Part shown: positions 47,698 through 56,977 of the stretch, piece by piece
Numbering within the stretch: position 1 is the first letter of the stretch
Layout: the number at the start of each line of letters is the position of its first letter
Origin: Sciurus carolinensis
Lineage: Eukaryota > Chordata > Mammalia > Rodentia > Sciuridae
Length of the DNA: 64,000 bases
Reading direction: 5' to 3'
Assembly: GCF_902686445.1 (NCBI RefSeq)
Contig: NC_062222.1
Span: 139,270,596-139,334,595, forward strand
The notes under the pieces: generated by a model
The model's database searches: none
What the model saw: only the letters and a program-made list of their open reading frames with translations
Told to the model about the DNA's origin: nothing
Position numbers and translations under genes: made by a program

Positions 47698-47904
47698 TGG
47701 ACATAGTGGCACAGGCCTATGATTCCAGCAGCTCAGGAGGCTGAGGCAGAAGCATCCCAGGTTCAAAGCCAGCTTCAGCAGCTGATGACTTAGCAAGACC
47801 CTATCTCAAAATTTTAAAAAAAGGGGGGAGGGTGCTGGGGATGTGACTCAGTGGGAGAGCATCCCTGGGTTCAATCCCTGGTACCAAAAAAAAAAAAAAG
47901 AAAA
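47698..47904 (+). repeat. B1-dID SINE, complete
   Basis: B1 half, linker with a GGGGGGAGGG insertion, ID half (GCTGGGGATGTGACTCAGTG) and an A14 tail. Flanks GAAATTAAACAGT (47685-47697) and GAAATTGAACAGT (47905-47917) are a 13-bp duplication with one change. Confidence 0.95.
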
Positions 47905-49140
47905 GAAATTGAACAGTCAGGAAGTCTCTGTGTGCTGTCTGGGGCCTCCGTTTCTTTGTGGAAGCTGTTTCCTTTTGACCATTTCTTTTCTCCAGAGGAT
48001 GTCTTTTGGGGTTTCCCATTACGCAGGTCTGCCTGCTGCCCCTGAACTCTCACAGCTCTTGAGTGAACTCCGCCTTGGTCCCTGAAGGCCTTCTGTGGGC
48101 TGGGAGTCTGCGTTGGCAGTTCTCCCTCCAGTTTTCCAGGACATCCCTCCTCTGCCCTCTGACAAGTCCACTGCCACTTCCTGTTTGCCTTCTTTTGTGA
48201 TGGGCCATTTTGTTGTTACCTTTAAGGCTTTCCCTTTGTGCTGGCACCGACCATTTGATGATGCCGTTCCTTGTACGTTTCTTCTTGTGTCTTGTGCTTC
48301 AGCTGCTTGGGCCTCTTGAATCCATGGGTTTGTAGCTCTCGTTACTTGGAATCTTGGCCATTGCTCCTTCAAGTGTTTTTTCCCACCCCACTCTGTGTCC
48401 TGCTGGGGCTCGAGTCTCAGGCTGCTCGACCTGCTGAGATCACTGGTGATGTCTTCCATGTCAGTTACTGTGACCACTTTTCTCTGATGCATCTGGATGT
48501 TTCCCTGGCTGTGTCTTTGGATTCACTGCTCTTTCTTTCTAAAGTGCCTGATCTGAAGTTCACCTCACCCAGTGTCTTTTCCTCTCAGACCTTGTCATTT
48601 CATCTCCAGGAGGTCAGTGTTTGGGTGCTTTTAATTTCTTCATCGTCTCTCTAAAGTTTTTGAACACATAGAAACTGGTTATGACCACTGCCTTAGTGTC
48701 CCGATGGCTAATTCTCTTATCTTTGTCAGGTCTGGGTTGATTTTAACTATTTGCTTCTCCTTTCCATCATGGCTCTTATTTTTCTTAATTGGTTGCAAAC
48801 CTGGTCACTTTTTCTTGGATGCCTGACTTTGCGGGTTTTACTTTGCTGGGGAATGATAACTGCTGCATTCCTGTAAGTATTCCTGAGCATTGTCTGTGAT
48901 GTTCATTTTCTTGGAAACCACTTCTTTCTTTGGATCTTGTTCTGAGGTATTAATCAGTGCTGCATTGAGGGTCGACTTCTGTGCATCGGGCGGGCCCTGG
49001 CAGACATCCCACTCTGGCAGGGTGGCACCTGCACCTGCTCTGTCTCCTCCTGTGGAGGCTTCTCTCTGTCCCTGTGCTGCCAGGTCTCTACTGAGGACCA
49101 CAGGCTTCTCTCTGAGTGAAGTCCCTCTTCTGTTGCTCTG

Positions 49141-49265
49141 TGTTAGCATAAAATGACCAAGTCGGGCACAAACTTCACGGATCAGCACAGCCTTTATTCA
49201 GCAATGAAATCATGCGTCTGGCGGACCCACTTTCCTGGTGGAAAATGAGCCCCTGGCCAAAGGGG
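49141..49265 (-). mobile_element. LTR-like 3' end, antisense
   Basis: The + strand begins TGTTAGCATAAAATGACC and contains CCTTTATTCAGC. The reverse complement therefore has AATAAAGG about 60 nt before a CTAACA end, the layout of a U5 terminus. It abuts the old L1 5' region. The other LTR border was not found and may lie past the minisatellite. Confidence 0.45.
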
Positions 49266-49538
49266 GAGTGTGTACTTCCATGTGTTACACTGAGAGGTGA
49301 CTTAATTATTGATAGAGTGTGTCAGTTTGGGCACTCAGGAAACAGGTTTGTGAGAATTTGAAATTTGTTTTTACTGGTAGAAGAATGAAGGGTCTAGGTT
49401 CAGCGTTCAGTGCTAACCTCTTCCTCTTCAGGGTCCCATTGTGTTGTCAGGGGGAAAGGACTTATTTGGAGAAGGGTCAGTGCTTTGGCTTCCTCCCAGA
49501 GACTGCCGTTTGTAGGCTTGATGGACATCTCTTTCCTA

Positions 49539-50396
49539 GGGTTGCCCTGTCCCTGGGTGCTGCTGGCTTCCTCCCTGGGTTGCCCTGTCCCTGGGTGCTG
49601 CTGGCTTCCTCCCTGGGTTGTCCTGTCCCTGGGTGCTGCTGGCTTCCTCCCTGGGTTGCCCTGTCCCTGGGTAATCCTGGCTTCCTCCCAGATACTGTCC
49701 CATCCCTGGGTAATCCTGGCTTCCTCCCTGGGTTGTCCCGTCCCTGGGTGCTGCTGGCTTCCTCCCTGGGTTGTCCCGTCCCTGGGTGCTGCTGGCTTCC
49801 TCCCTGGGTTGTCCCGTCCCTGGGTGCTGCTGGCTTCCTCCCTGGGTTGCCCTGTCCCTGGGTGCTGCTGGCTTCCTCCCTGGGTTGTCCTGTCCCTGGG
49901 TGCTGCTGGCTTCCTCCCTGGGTTGCCCTGTCCCTGGGTGCTGCTGGCTTCCTCCCTGGGTTGTCCCGTCCCTGGGTGCTGCTGGCTTCCTCCCTGGGTT
50001 GCCCTGTCCCTGGGTGCTGCTGGCTTCCTCCCTGGGTTGCCCTGTCCCTGGGTGCTGCTGGCTTCCTCCCTGGGTTGTCCTGTCCCTGGGTGCTGCTGGC
50101 TTCCTCCCTGGGTTGTCCTGTCCCTGGGTGCTGCTGGCTTCCTCCCTGGGTTGCCCTGTCCCTGGGTGCTGCTGGCTTCCTCCCTGGGTTGCCCTGTACC
50201 TGGGTAATCCTGGCTTCCTCCCAGATACTGTCCCATCCCTGGGTAATCCTGGCTTCCTCCCAGATACTGTCCCATCCCTGGGTAATCCTGGCTTCCTCCC
50301 TGGGTTGCCCTGTCCCTGGGTGCTGCTGGCTTCCTCCCTGGGTTGTCCTGTCCCTGGGTGATGCTGGCTTCCTCTCTGGGTTGCCCCGTCCCTGGG
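49539..50396. repeat. 38-bp minisatellite, about 22.5 units
   Basis: Tandem units beginning GGGTTGCCCTGTCCCTGGG and ending CTTCCTCCCT. Nineteen full units are 38 bp. Three variant units (starting 'gatactgtcccatcc', at 49691 and around 50222-50265) are 39 bp. A final partial unit starts at 50378. C/T versus C/G changes (TTGCCC, TTGTCC, TTGTCCCG) and GCTGC versus AATCC define a few unit types. The array is open in several frames on both strands, which gives long spurious ORFs (368 codons at 49319-50425 +, 363 at 49400-50491 -). Confidence 0.97.
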
Positions 50397-51889
50397 GAGG
50401 AATCATTGGGAAGAATCTTTGTTAGCAAGGTGTTGCCTTCTTTCTCTGTCCTCTTCTCAGGCCACACTATTTTGGGGTCTGTCATTTCCACATCTTATGC
50501 TCTGTCCTCTCCTGCTGCCCCTCCTGCCTCCCAGGACTGCTGCCCTTACTGGTGCAGTGTCTGGTGGCGGGGCTCCCTGGTGATGATGCTGTTTGGAGTG
50601 GGGCATACTCGGCTCCTGCCTCTCCTCTTGGCTGGAATCAGAAGCCTCCGCCAATGTCTGCGGAGGTGCAGGGTGTCAGGCGCAGTTCCAGGCATGGGGA
50701 CTCATCAGTGCCTGGATCTTGTGGCCAGGCAGTTGGGCAGTGAGGCCCTGTGCTGTGCTGGCCACTGCACAACTGACCAGCCAGGCTTCTGCTGAGCCCT
50801 GACTCTTGAACGTGGCTGGTGCTGATGAGCCTTACTGTTGTGATCTTGCCACTATTTGTTCACTAATTTATGGAACCCTGAGAAGGGATCTTCCCACCCC
50901 AGAACCTCCTGGAAAGGAGTGGCAGTCGTACCCCTTGGTGTTGGTTGAGTCTATTTTGTTTTTGTGTTTTGAAGTCCGGGCTTTTTCCTTACACGGCAGA
51001 CTTTAGAGTTTGGTGCACAGATGTCTTGGTCAGAAAGGTCTGTTTCCCCACTTTTGAAAAATGAACTCAAGCCTCAGAGGGCAAAAGGGAGGGATGTTGA
51101 GGTTGCCACCGAGGGTAGCATGTGGCAGCATGTAATCAGGGCCCAGGGCACAGTTCACACTCCTGACTGGTAATTCCCTTCCTAGACGTCAGTGGATCCT
51201 GAGGGAATCACCCTGATTTGGAACATCTTGCACACGGTGGTGGCTGCAGTCTTTCTGGTGGTGGGGATGAGACATTGCACATGGCCGGCAGGACCCGGAG
51301 GAGGAAGTCCATGTGCTGCAGGGGACAGAGCTGTCCACAGGTGCTGGGCTGGTGAAGACTGATGATGACGTGTTCCAGCTGCAAGTGGTGGCAGCGGAAC
51401 ATGACATCGAGCACACCGGGTGAGCTCAGCTCTGCCCAGAAAAGGCCCGGGGGGTGGGGGTGGGAAATACACCAGCCTGCCAGGTAGTTTCATCAGGACA
51501 CTTGTGCCCTCCTGTTGGCTCCAGATTTCCTGTGATGAATGTGCATTAATGATTTCATGCTTAAAAAGTTAAAGGAAAAAATTAAACTTTAATGTTCATG
51601 GAATTCTATGGAACGTGTGTTAGATGCTTAAAGAACAGGACAATTGTTTCTTTTCTTTCTTAATGCTATCTAATATAATATCATCAAGAAAAGAACAGGA
51701 CACCTTTAAGGGAAGAATGGGATGTAATCTAAGATGCAGTAAAATGGGCTTGTTTTCTCATATGCATGAGTCTGTTGTGCCCTGTGTTGTGAGCACAAGA
51801 AGTAAAGTTAAATGACTTTGAAGGACCTTAAAACAAAAGGTGCTGTGCAGAGATACCAGTCCCACACACGTTAGCTCACAGGCCTTGAG

Positions 51890-51985
51890 GCAGCCCCAGG
51901 GTCTTGGTCTCCATTTCGCAGGTGGGGTCTGGGGCATTGAGAAGCCACATGGCCTGCCCCAGGTTGCACAGTGTGGAGTCCTGTC
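51890..51985 (+). repeat. Possible MIR fragment
   Basis: TCTCCATTTCGCAGGTGGGG, then 'cacatggcctgccccaggttgcacag', matches the MIR core pattern. Confidence 0.4.
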
Positions 51986-52856
51986 TCCTTGGTGCTGGCT
52001 GATCGTACATGCTGTTCCTTGTCTGCTGGTTCCAGAGGTGACAGGAAGAGCATGGCCTGGTAGTGCCTGGCCCTGATGGATCTCCTCACTCAACCAGGAG
52101 AAAACAGAAGTTCAGAGAGGACGATGGCTTTGCTGGGTCCCCAGCTTGCTGAGAGCCCATCAGATTCCCACAGCTCTGGCCATCACTGGGGCAGAGAGAG
52201 GCCTTGCCCCTCACACAGGGGCCTTAACTCTACTCTAGGGACATGCCTTACGGCCCCTCTGGGTAGGCTTGGGAAGGCTGACTTCAGGTAGTGTCCCTTT
52301 GTGACCTCAGTGCCTGGCAGCATTTGCGCACACCTAGGACGTTCAGGCTGCCACAGGAACAAAAGCAACACAGAAATGTAGCAGCAAGAATGGAATTTTG
52401 CTTGTGTCTGTCAGCCTAGCAGTTCTATTTCTCTAACTCTGACCAAGGAGAACCTGCACAGGTGTGCAGAGAGGTGCTCAGGGGCAGTCCTGGTACTGAG
52501 CCTGCAGGGAGCCTCAGGAGGGAAAGGCACGTCTTCCTAGGTAACAGGCTTGTGCTGTGGTGAGCACCATGTGAAATGCACCCCATGCTGGGCACATCCC
52601 CCAGAGCCACCAGCTGCACAGGGCCAGAGAGCAGCCTGCCAGTGTGGAATCCTGGAGAACACCCTGGGCTCGCCCTGCCTGAGGAGGGGGCCTGGGGCAT
52701 GGATGTGGGAGCTCCCTGCTCTCAGCTACACATCACACATGGGTGTTTTCTGAGTCACTGCTGTGGCCCTGACCACAGCGGTCTGCGTGCTTTCCAGCAG
52801 GACACACAACCCAGCTGGATGTGGCAGTTACTGCACTTTCTCCACTTCTGTTTCAG

Positions 52857-52994
52857 GATAATGTGTTAAACATCATCAACCAGATCATGGACGAGTGCAT
52901 TCCGCAGGACCGCGCCCCCCGGGATTTCTGTGTCAAGTTCCCCGAGGAGATCCGGCACGACAACCTGGCGGGCCAGCTGTGGTTCGGGGCTGAG
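52857..52994 (+). CDS. ZFYVE28: ZFYVE28 coding exon 3 (internal), carries the K87-equivalent lysine
   Basis: The 138-nt exon encodes 46 residues ([17 protein letters not shown] to AGQLWFGAE) and continues directly from exon 2, phase 0 at both ends. The acceptor is strong (pyrimidine run then TTTCAG). The donor GAG|GTAGCT lacks the usual G at +5 and is the least canonical in the set. Codon 27 (AAG, 52935-52937, in the context FCVKFPEE) falls at residue 87 if exon 1 encodes the usual 13 residues. That matches the lysine reported as the monoubiquitination site controlling endosomal localisation of human LST2. The residue match is seen; the modification is inferred from the family. A GC-rich reverse-strand open frame overlaps the exon end and looks like chance. 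Confidence 0.97.
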
Positions 52995-54549
52995 GTAGCT
53001 GGCGGCCATCTGGGTTCCAGGGTCCTAGTGTTGAGCTGCCCATCCAGTCACTTCCCCATGGCCTGCCCCTGGGCTCCGGCAGGTGTGGCGTCTCCTCCTG
53101 GGGTCCACTGGCCCAGGTTTGCAGATGACGTGATCCGAGCCTATTGGAACACTCAGCCCTTGAAGGTTCTGGAGAGCCATGGACCTGCGCCTCCAGAACT
53201 GCACATGCAAGTGGAGTTCCCTGTGTGATTTTAGTGAGACCCTCAGGCACCCAGACACCAGGGACATGGAAGTGGTTCTTTAGCAATGATACCAATATCA
53301 AGAATGGTATTCCTCCTCTTCCCCTAGCTATGGCGACAGCTGAGAAGGGGATTCGTGGGGCCTCGACCTTGCCATTTCTCCCTATAGCTCTATCTTCATC
53401 TCCCAGTGAGGACACTGAGGCACTGAGAGGAAGATGTCCTACCCCCGTGTGGCTCATGCCCCGCTCGGGGCTCCCATACCCCACTGTGTGGACATCCCAG
53501 AGTCCTGCCCTTGAATGTGCTCTGGAGAGGTAGGGGCTGCCCTGCCCTCCGCGCTGTCCCATCCTCCGTGCCATCTCTCGATGCACCCCCGGGCCTGCCC
53601 TGCCCATGTGCCCATGGGTACAGCCTCCATCCCCCCACTCACCCGTTCCTCTGAACTGTCTGGTTGGTTCATCCTCCCTGAGGTTCTGGTTGGGTGCAGG
53701 TGGCCTGGTGGGCTGCCCTCTCAGCCTCAGAGTTCGTCCTGTGATGTGGCCCTGGGGCAGCCAGAACCATGAGGAGGCCCTCGAGGAAGTGGGAGCAAGT
53801 GTGGTACTAGTGCCGCAGGTTCCCCTGCAGGACTGGCCTGGGTACTGGGACCTCTCCTCACTTGCCCACCTGGCAACCTGCTTCTTGTCCTGAATGGTCA
53901 TTGCTGGTGGGGACTGGACGGTTGACTGGTTCTGCTTTGTGCTGGAGGCTGCCTGGCCTGCGGGGCATCCACATTGCAAGAGGCCCTCCTGGGGGATGCT
54001 GCCTCCCCCTGGCCTGAGAGCAGTTGGTGGAACTCCACGTAACTGAGCACATACCCAGAGCCTGGGCAGATGTGGGGATTTGTGGGCAGGGAGCTATATC
54101 ACCAGCCAGGAGCTGGGGGTCTGGTTTCCCTAGGCCTTGAGCATGACGCGAGGTGTCTGTAACTTCCCAGAAGACTGTGTGCACGGGAGTCCAGATCAGC
54201 CCTGCCTGGCACACCTGGGGGCATGGGACTGAGGGTGGCCTCCGGCAGTCATCCCATGGCTGAGCAGGGAAGGGGCAGGAGTCACATCCCTGGATCTCCT
54301 TTGCCCCCCGGGCTCTCTTGGCTCTCTGCCCTCCCTGCTTGCCCTTCCGGTATGTGTGGGGACCATGTTGATCATGATCAGGGACATTTGTTACTGCTGC
54401 CATGTTGCAGTACTTGGCAGGGACCTCTGCAGAGGGGACGGGCAAGCGCCAGGCGCTGGCCCAGAAGGAGAAGGCAGGCCTGATGCCTCAGGGCATGCAG
54501 TCGGTTCCTGAGGCCAGGGCCACTCCTGAGCTTCTTCTCCTGCCCACAG
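52995..54549 (+). other. ZFYVE28: ZFYVE28 intron 3
   Basis: The 1.56-kb GC-rich intron runs from GTAGCT to CCCACAG. It contains a faint MIR-like core and a long reverse-strand open frame (52933-53979) that I regard as fortuitous. No other element is seen. Confidence 0.95.
53390..53450 (+). repeat. Possible MIR fragment
   Basis: 'tctcccagtgaggacactgaggcactgagagg' resembles the MIR core; short. Confidence 0.35.
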
Positions 54550-54752
54550 TGCCTGGCTGCTGGCTCCATCATCATGAACCGGGAGCTTGAGAGCATGGCT
54601 ATGCGGCCGCTGGCCAAGGAGCTGACCCGCAGCTTAGAGGACGTCCGGGGCACCCTCCGTGACCAGGCGCTTCGGGACCTCAGCACCTACACAGAGAAGA
54701 TGCGAGAAGCATTGAGGCACTTTGATGTCCTGTTTGCGGAGTTTGAGCTGAG
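54550..54752 (+). CDS. ZFYVE28: ZFYVE28 coding exon 4 (internal)
   Basis: The 203-nt exon encodes 67 codons plus 2 nt, from [18 protein letters not shown] to [10 protein letters not shown]. The final AG is completed to a serine codon by the first base of exon 5. The acceptor follows a long pyrimidine stretch ending CCCACAG, and the donor is GAG|GTGACC. The segment is rich in charged, probably helical residues ([29 protein letters not shown]), as expected for the conserved N-terminal part of LST2 proteins. It enters in phase 0 and leaves in phase 2, so skipping it would break the frame. It sits between intron 3 (1.6 kb) and intron 4 (0.9 kb). No disruption is seen. Confidence 0.97.
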
Positions 54753-55669
54753 GTGACCCTGGAGGGCACAGGCATGGGGAGTCATGCTCTTACCCGTGTG
54801 TCTTGGTGGGGCCCAGCTTTTTGGGGTGCGTCCTGATATCTCCAGCAAGAAAATTCTATGTAGGGAGGAACTGCTGAGGAATCCGTTGCCATTTGCTGGT
54901 GTGGTTAACCCTGGGGGCTCAGTGTGGGGGGACAGGGGTTTTCCAGGGAGGGGAGATAAGCAGAAATGGCACAGGTGGGGTCCAGCGGGGGTTGGCCACT
55001 GTGGACCTTCAAGGGAGAGGACTTGGGATAGGCCCAAGGGGCCAGGCCCAGTGCACTGTGTGCACAGACCCAGTGGGGCTTGCTGTGGACCAGAAATGAT
55101 TAGGCACAAAATGTGTGTCCCAGGTGATAAAAGTCATGTGTCTTGTGACACGTCAGCTGGGCGGTGAAGGCCATCCGCCCTGGGGGGCGAGGGCCTGTGC
55201 AGTCAGGTTTTGTTTTCTTTGATCTTCTCTGGATATTCTAGTAAGTTTTCATTGCAAGAAAAACTTAGTCAGTGATTTAGAAGGAAAGAAAGTGTCCTGA
55301 GACTGGCTGACTGACCGCTGCACGGCAGCCTGACGGCCACTCTGCAGGCATCCTGTGAGCCCTGCGTCCGGCTAGGCTGGCTCCAGGCTGTGGAGGTCCA
55401 TGTGGCCTGACCCACCTCTGCAGTGGGGTGGGCAGTAGAGGGGGCCAGTTATCGAGTGGCAGTGACACTTTCGAGGGCTCACGTGGGGTCGGGCTACGGG
55501 GCTGGAGGAGGCGCTGGGCTGGGCCTGCCCTGGTGGGAGCTTGGTCAAGTTGGGGGCTGTGTATTTTTGAAGCTGGTGGTGTGGTCAATGTTGGGAGTTG
55601 GGTTTTAACTGAAGACCCCTTCGGGAGGCCAGGTGGCCCAGGGTTCCTGATGCCCTGCTGTGTTTGCAG
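54753..55669 (+). other. ZFYVE28: ZFYVE28 intron 4
   Basis: The 0.9-kb intron has standard borders (GTGACC to TTTGCAG). It is G-rich with no recognisable repeat. Confidence 0.95.
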
Positions 55670-55759
55670 CTATGTCTCAGCCATGGTGCCCGTGAAGTCC
55701 CCTAGGGAGTACTATGTGCAGCAGGAGGTCATCGTGCTCTTCTGTGAGACCGTGGAGAG
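55670..55759 (+). CDS. ZFYVE28: ZFYVE28 coding exon 5 (internal)
   Basis: The 90-nt exon completes a serine codon split with exon 4, then reads [18 protein letters not shown] and on to LFCETVE, and ends with AG of an arginine codon. The acceptor is TGTTTGCAG|C and the donor is GAGAG|GTGAGG, close to consensus. Entry and exit are both phase 2 and the length is divisible by 3, so skipping would keep the frame. The residues match ZFYVE28. Intron 5 downstream is 1.1 kb and holds one SINE with a very long poly(T) run. Confidence 0.97.
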
Positions 55760-56189
55760 GTGAGGATGGGCCCCTCCTGGCCCCTGCTCCGGGCCCCGGC
55801 AGAGGGCAACCCTGGGGGTCGTGCTGTGTCAGGGGAGGCCCCAGCCTTCCCTCCCCCACCGCATACTTCTCCTCACTGGTGGGCAAAGGCCCGCCCTCCC
55901 ACGCCTGGCTGACCCCAGGCCCCCTTTAATCTGGTCCCAGAGGGCAGGTGTTACAGGCAAGGTCATGCGACAGGTTGAAAGCAGAAAGGCTAGTACCTGA
56001 GCTTCCTCCCTTCCCTGCCTCCTCTGCCTCCTCACTGAGGAACCCTTGCCAGCTTCTGCTGCATAGCATGCTTTTGTGGTGAATCGGGACCTTATTCAGT
56101 AATTCAAGGACCCATTTTCTGAATGGACTCCAGGGCCAAGGTTTCACTTCCTATATTTCTCCAATTTGACTAGTGCTATGGTGTTAGCA

Positions 56190-56232
<43 letters not shown>

Positions 56233-56887
56233 GGTGCTGGGAATTGAACCCAGGGCCTTATACATGCAAGGCAAGCACTCTACCAACTGAGCTGTATCCT
56301 CAGCCTGTTAGTAAGTTGTGAAATTGGCTAACATCATACTGTAACTCTGTTATTTTTAAAATGCTTTATTTTTTTATTTGAGAGGTGCTTCAAATTGCCA
56401 GAAAATAAGCTGACAGGAGCCGTGAGGACAGTGGCGCTGGCATGCCGGGTGGGGACAATATGCTACGGCTGGGAGAGACAGTGGGCCCCATTGCTTCAGG
56501 GAAGTTCAGGTTTGGGGCATTTTTGTCCCATGCTTGTTCTTGGCACGAGTCATCTCAGGTTCCTGTGAGTAAGACCTTTGCCTGGATGACACGTGTTCTG
56601 CTCTGCTGGACGTCAGAGCCTGTTCAGGGGTGCCCACCCCCTGCACTTTCCGTCTGTCCCTGGGGCAGAGGTGGGAGTGGGCAGATGGGCAGATGAGGCC
56701 TGAGCAGAAGCCTCCTTTCTGGGTCTTCCAGGGTGGGGCGGGGCCTTCTCCTCCAGCGTCAGCTCGCTGAGAGTCCTGGTGGCACAGTCGGCCTCCCAAC
56801 CCTTCAGCTGATGGAGGACACAGGAGAGGGCTGTGCACGCTGCCCTCCTTGTGGATGCCCCACTCACTGCCTCTCTTCCTCGGCCAG
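55760..56887 (+). other. ZFYVE28: ZFYVE28 intron 5
   Basis: The 1.1-kb intron (GTGAGG to GGCCAG) has one antisense ID SINE with a 40-nt T run. The rest is unique sequence. Confidence 0.95.
56192..56305 (-). repeat. ID SINE with 40-nt poly(T)
   Basis: T40 at 56192-56231, then an antisense ID (GGGAATTGAACCCAGGGCCT to GAGCTGTATCCTCAGCC). Flanks TGTTAGCAAGTT (56182) and TGTTAGTAAGTT (56306-56317) are target-site duplications. The long pure tail suggests a fairly recent insertion. Confidence 0.95.
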
Positions 56888-56977
56888 GGCCCTGGACTTT
56901 GGGTACCTGACCCAGGACATGATTGATGACTACGAGCCAGCCCTCATGTTCACCATCCCTCGGCTGGCCATCGTGTG
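56888..56977 (+). CDS. ZFYVE28: ZFYVE28 coding exon 6 (internal)
   Basis: The 90-nt exon completes arginine with its first G, then reads [20 protein letters not shown] and FTIPRLAIV, and ends with TG of a cysteine codon finished by exon 7. The acceptor is CTCGGCCAG and the donor is TG|GTGAGT, near-perfect. Phase is 2 in and 2 out, so this exon is also frame-neutral. The sequence is the acidic-hydrophobic stretch of the conserved LST2 N-terminal region. Intron 6 downstream (6 kb) is largely transposon-derived in its second half. Confidence 0.97.

Larger units (their letters stand above)
44215..49140 (-). mobile_element. Old L1 (L1M-like), antisense, fragmented
   Basis: On the + strand: ORF2 reverse transcriptase pieces at 44215-44290 and 45545-46080 (GTGAATCCATCTGCACCTGG), endonuclease-region pieces at 46380-46575 and 46765-46960 (GAGTATTCTGCCATGGATGG), then a stretch ending at 48640-49140 that resembles antisense 5' UTR sequence of ancient L1s (TGCATTCCTGTAAGTATTCC). 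Coding frames are destroyed. Several SINEs and a foreign segment at about 44290-45540 interrupt it. The assignment of 46980-48640 is weak. Confidence 0.6.
34357..52856 (+). other. ZFYVE28: ZFYVE28 intron 2
   Basis: This 18.5-kb intron starts GTGAGC and ends TTTCAG. More than two thirds of it is transposon-derived or satellite DNA: the antisense L1, a MaLR LTR, an MLT1-like LTR, an old antisense L1, an LTR-like end and the 38-bp minisatellite. 34357-35990 and 50400-52856 are mostly unique, with nothing gene-like that I could support. Confidence 0.95.

Noticed and set aside
47028..48492. Reverse-strand frames of 83-209 codons rich in Lys, Glu and Arg
   Set aside because: They lie within the old antisense L1 region, are short and interrupted, and show no recognised domain.
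49539..50396. CRISPR-like array
   Set aside because: Units abut with no unique spacers and the genome is mammalian; it is a minisatellite.
49319..50425. 368-codon open frame on the + strand
   Set aside because: Built almost wholly from the 38-bp minisatellite; no domain, and overlapping frames on both strands are equally open.
49400..50491. 363- and 309-codon reverse-strand frames
   Set aside because: The same minisatellite read on the other strand.
52933..53979. 348-codon reverse-strand frame across intron 3 and the end of exon 3
   Set aside because: Low-complexity Gly/Arg/Pro/Ser composition in GC-rich DNA, overlaps a real exon antisense, no recognised domain.
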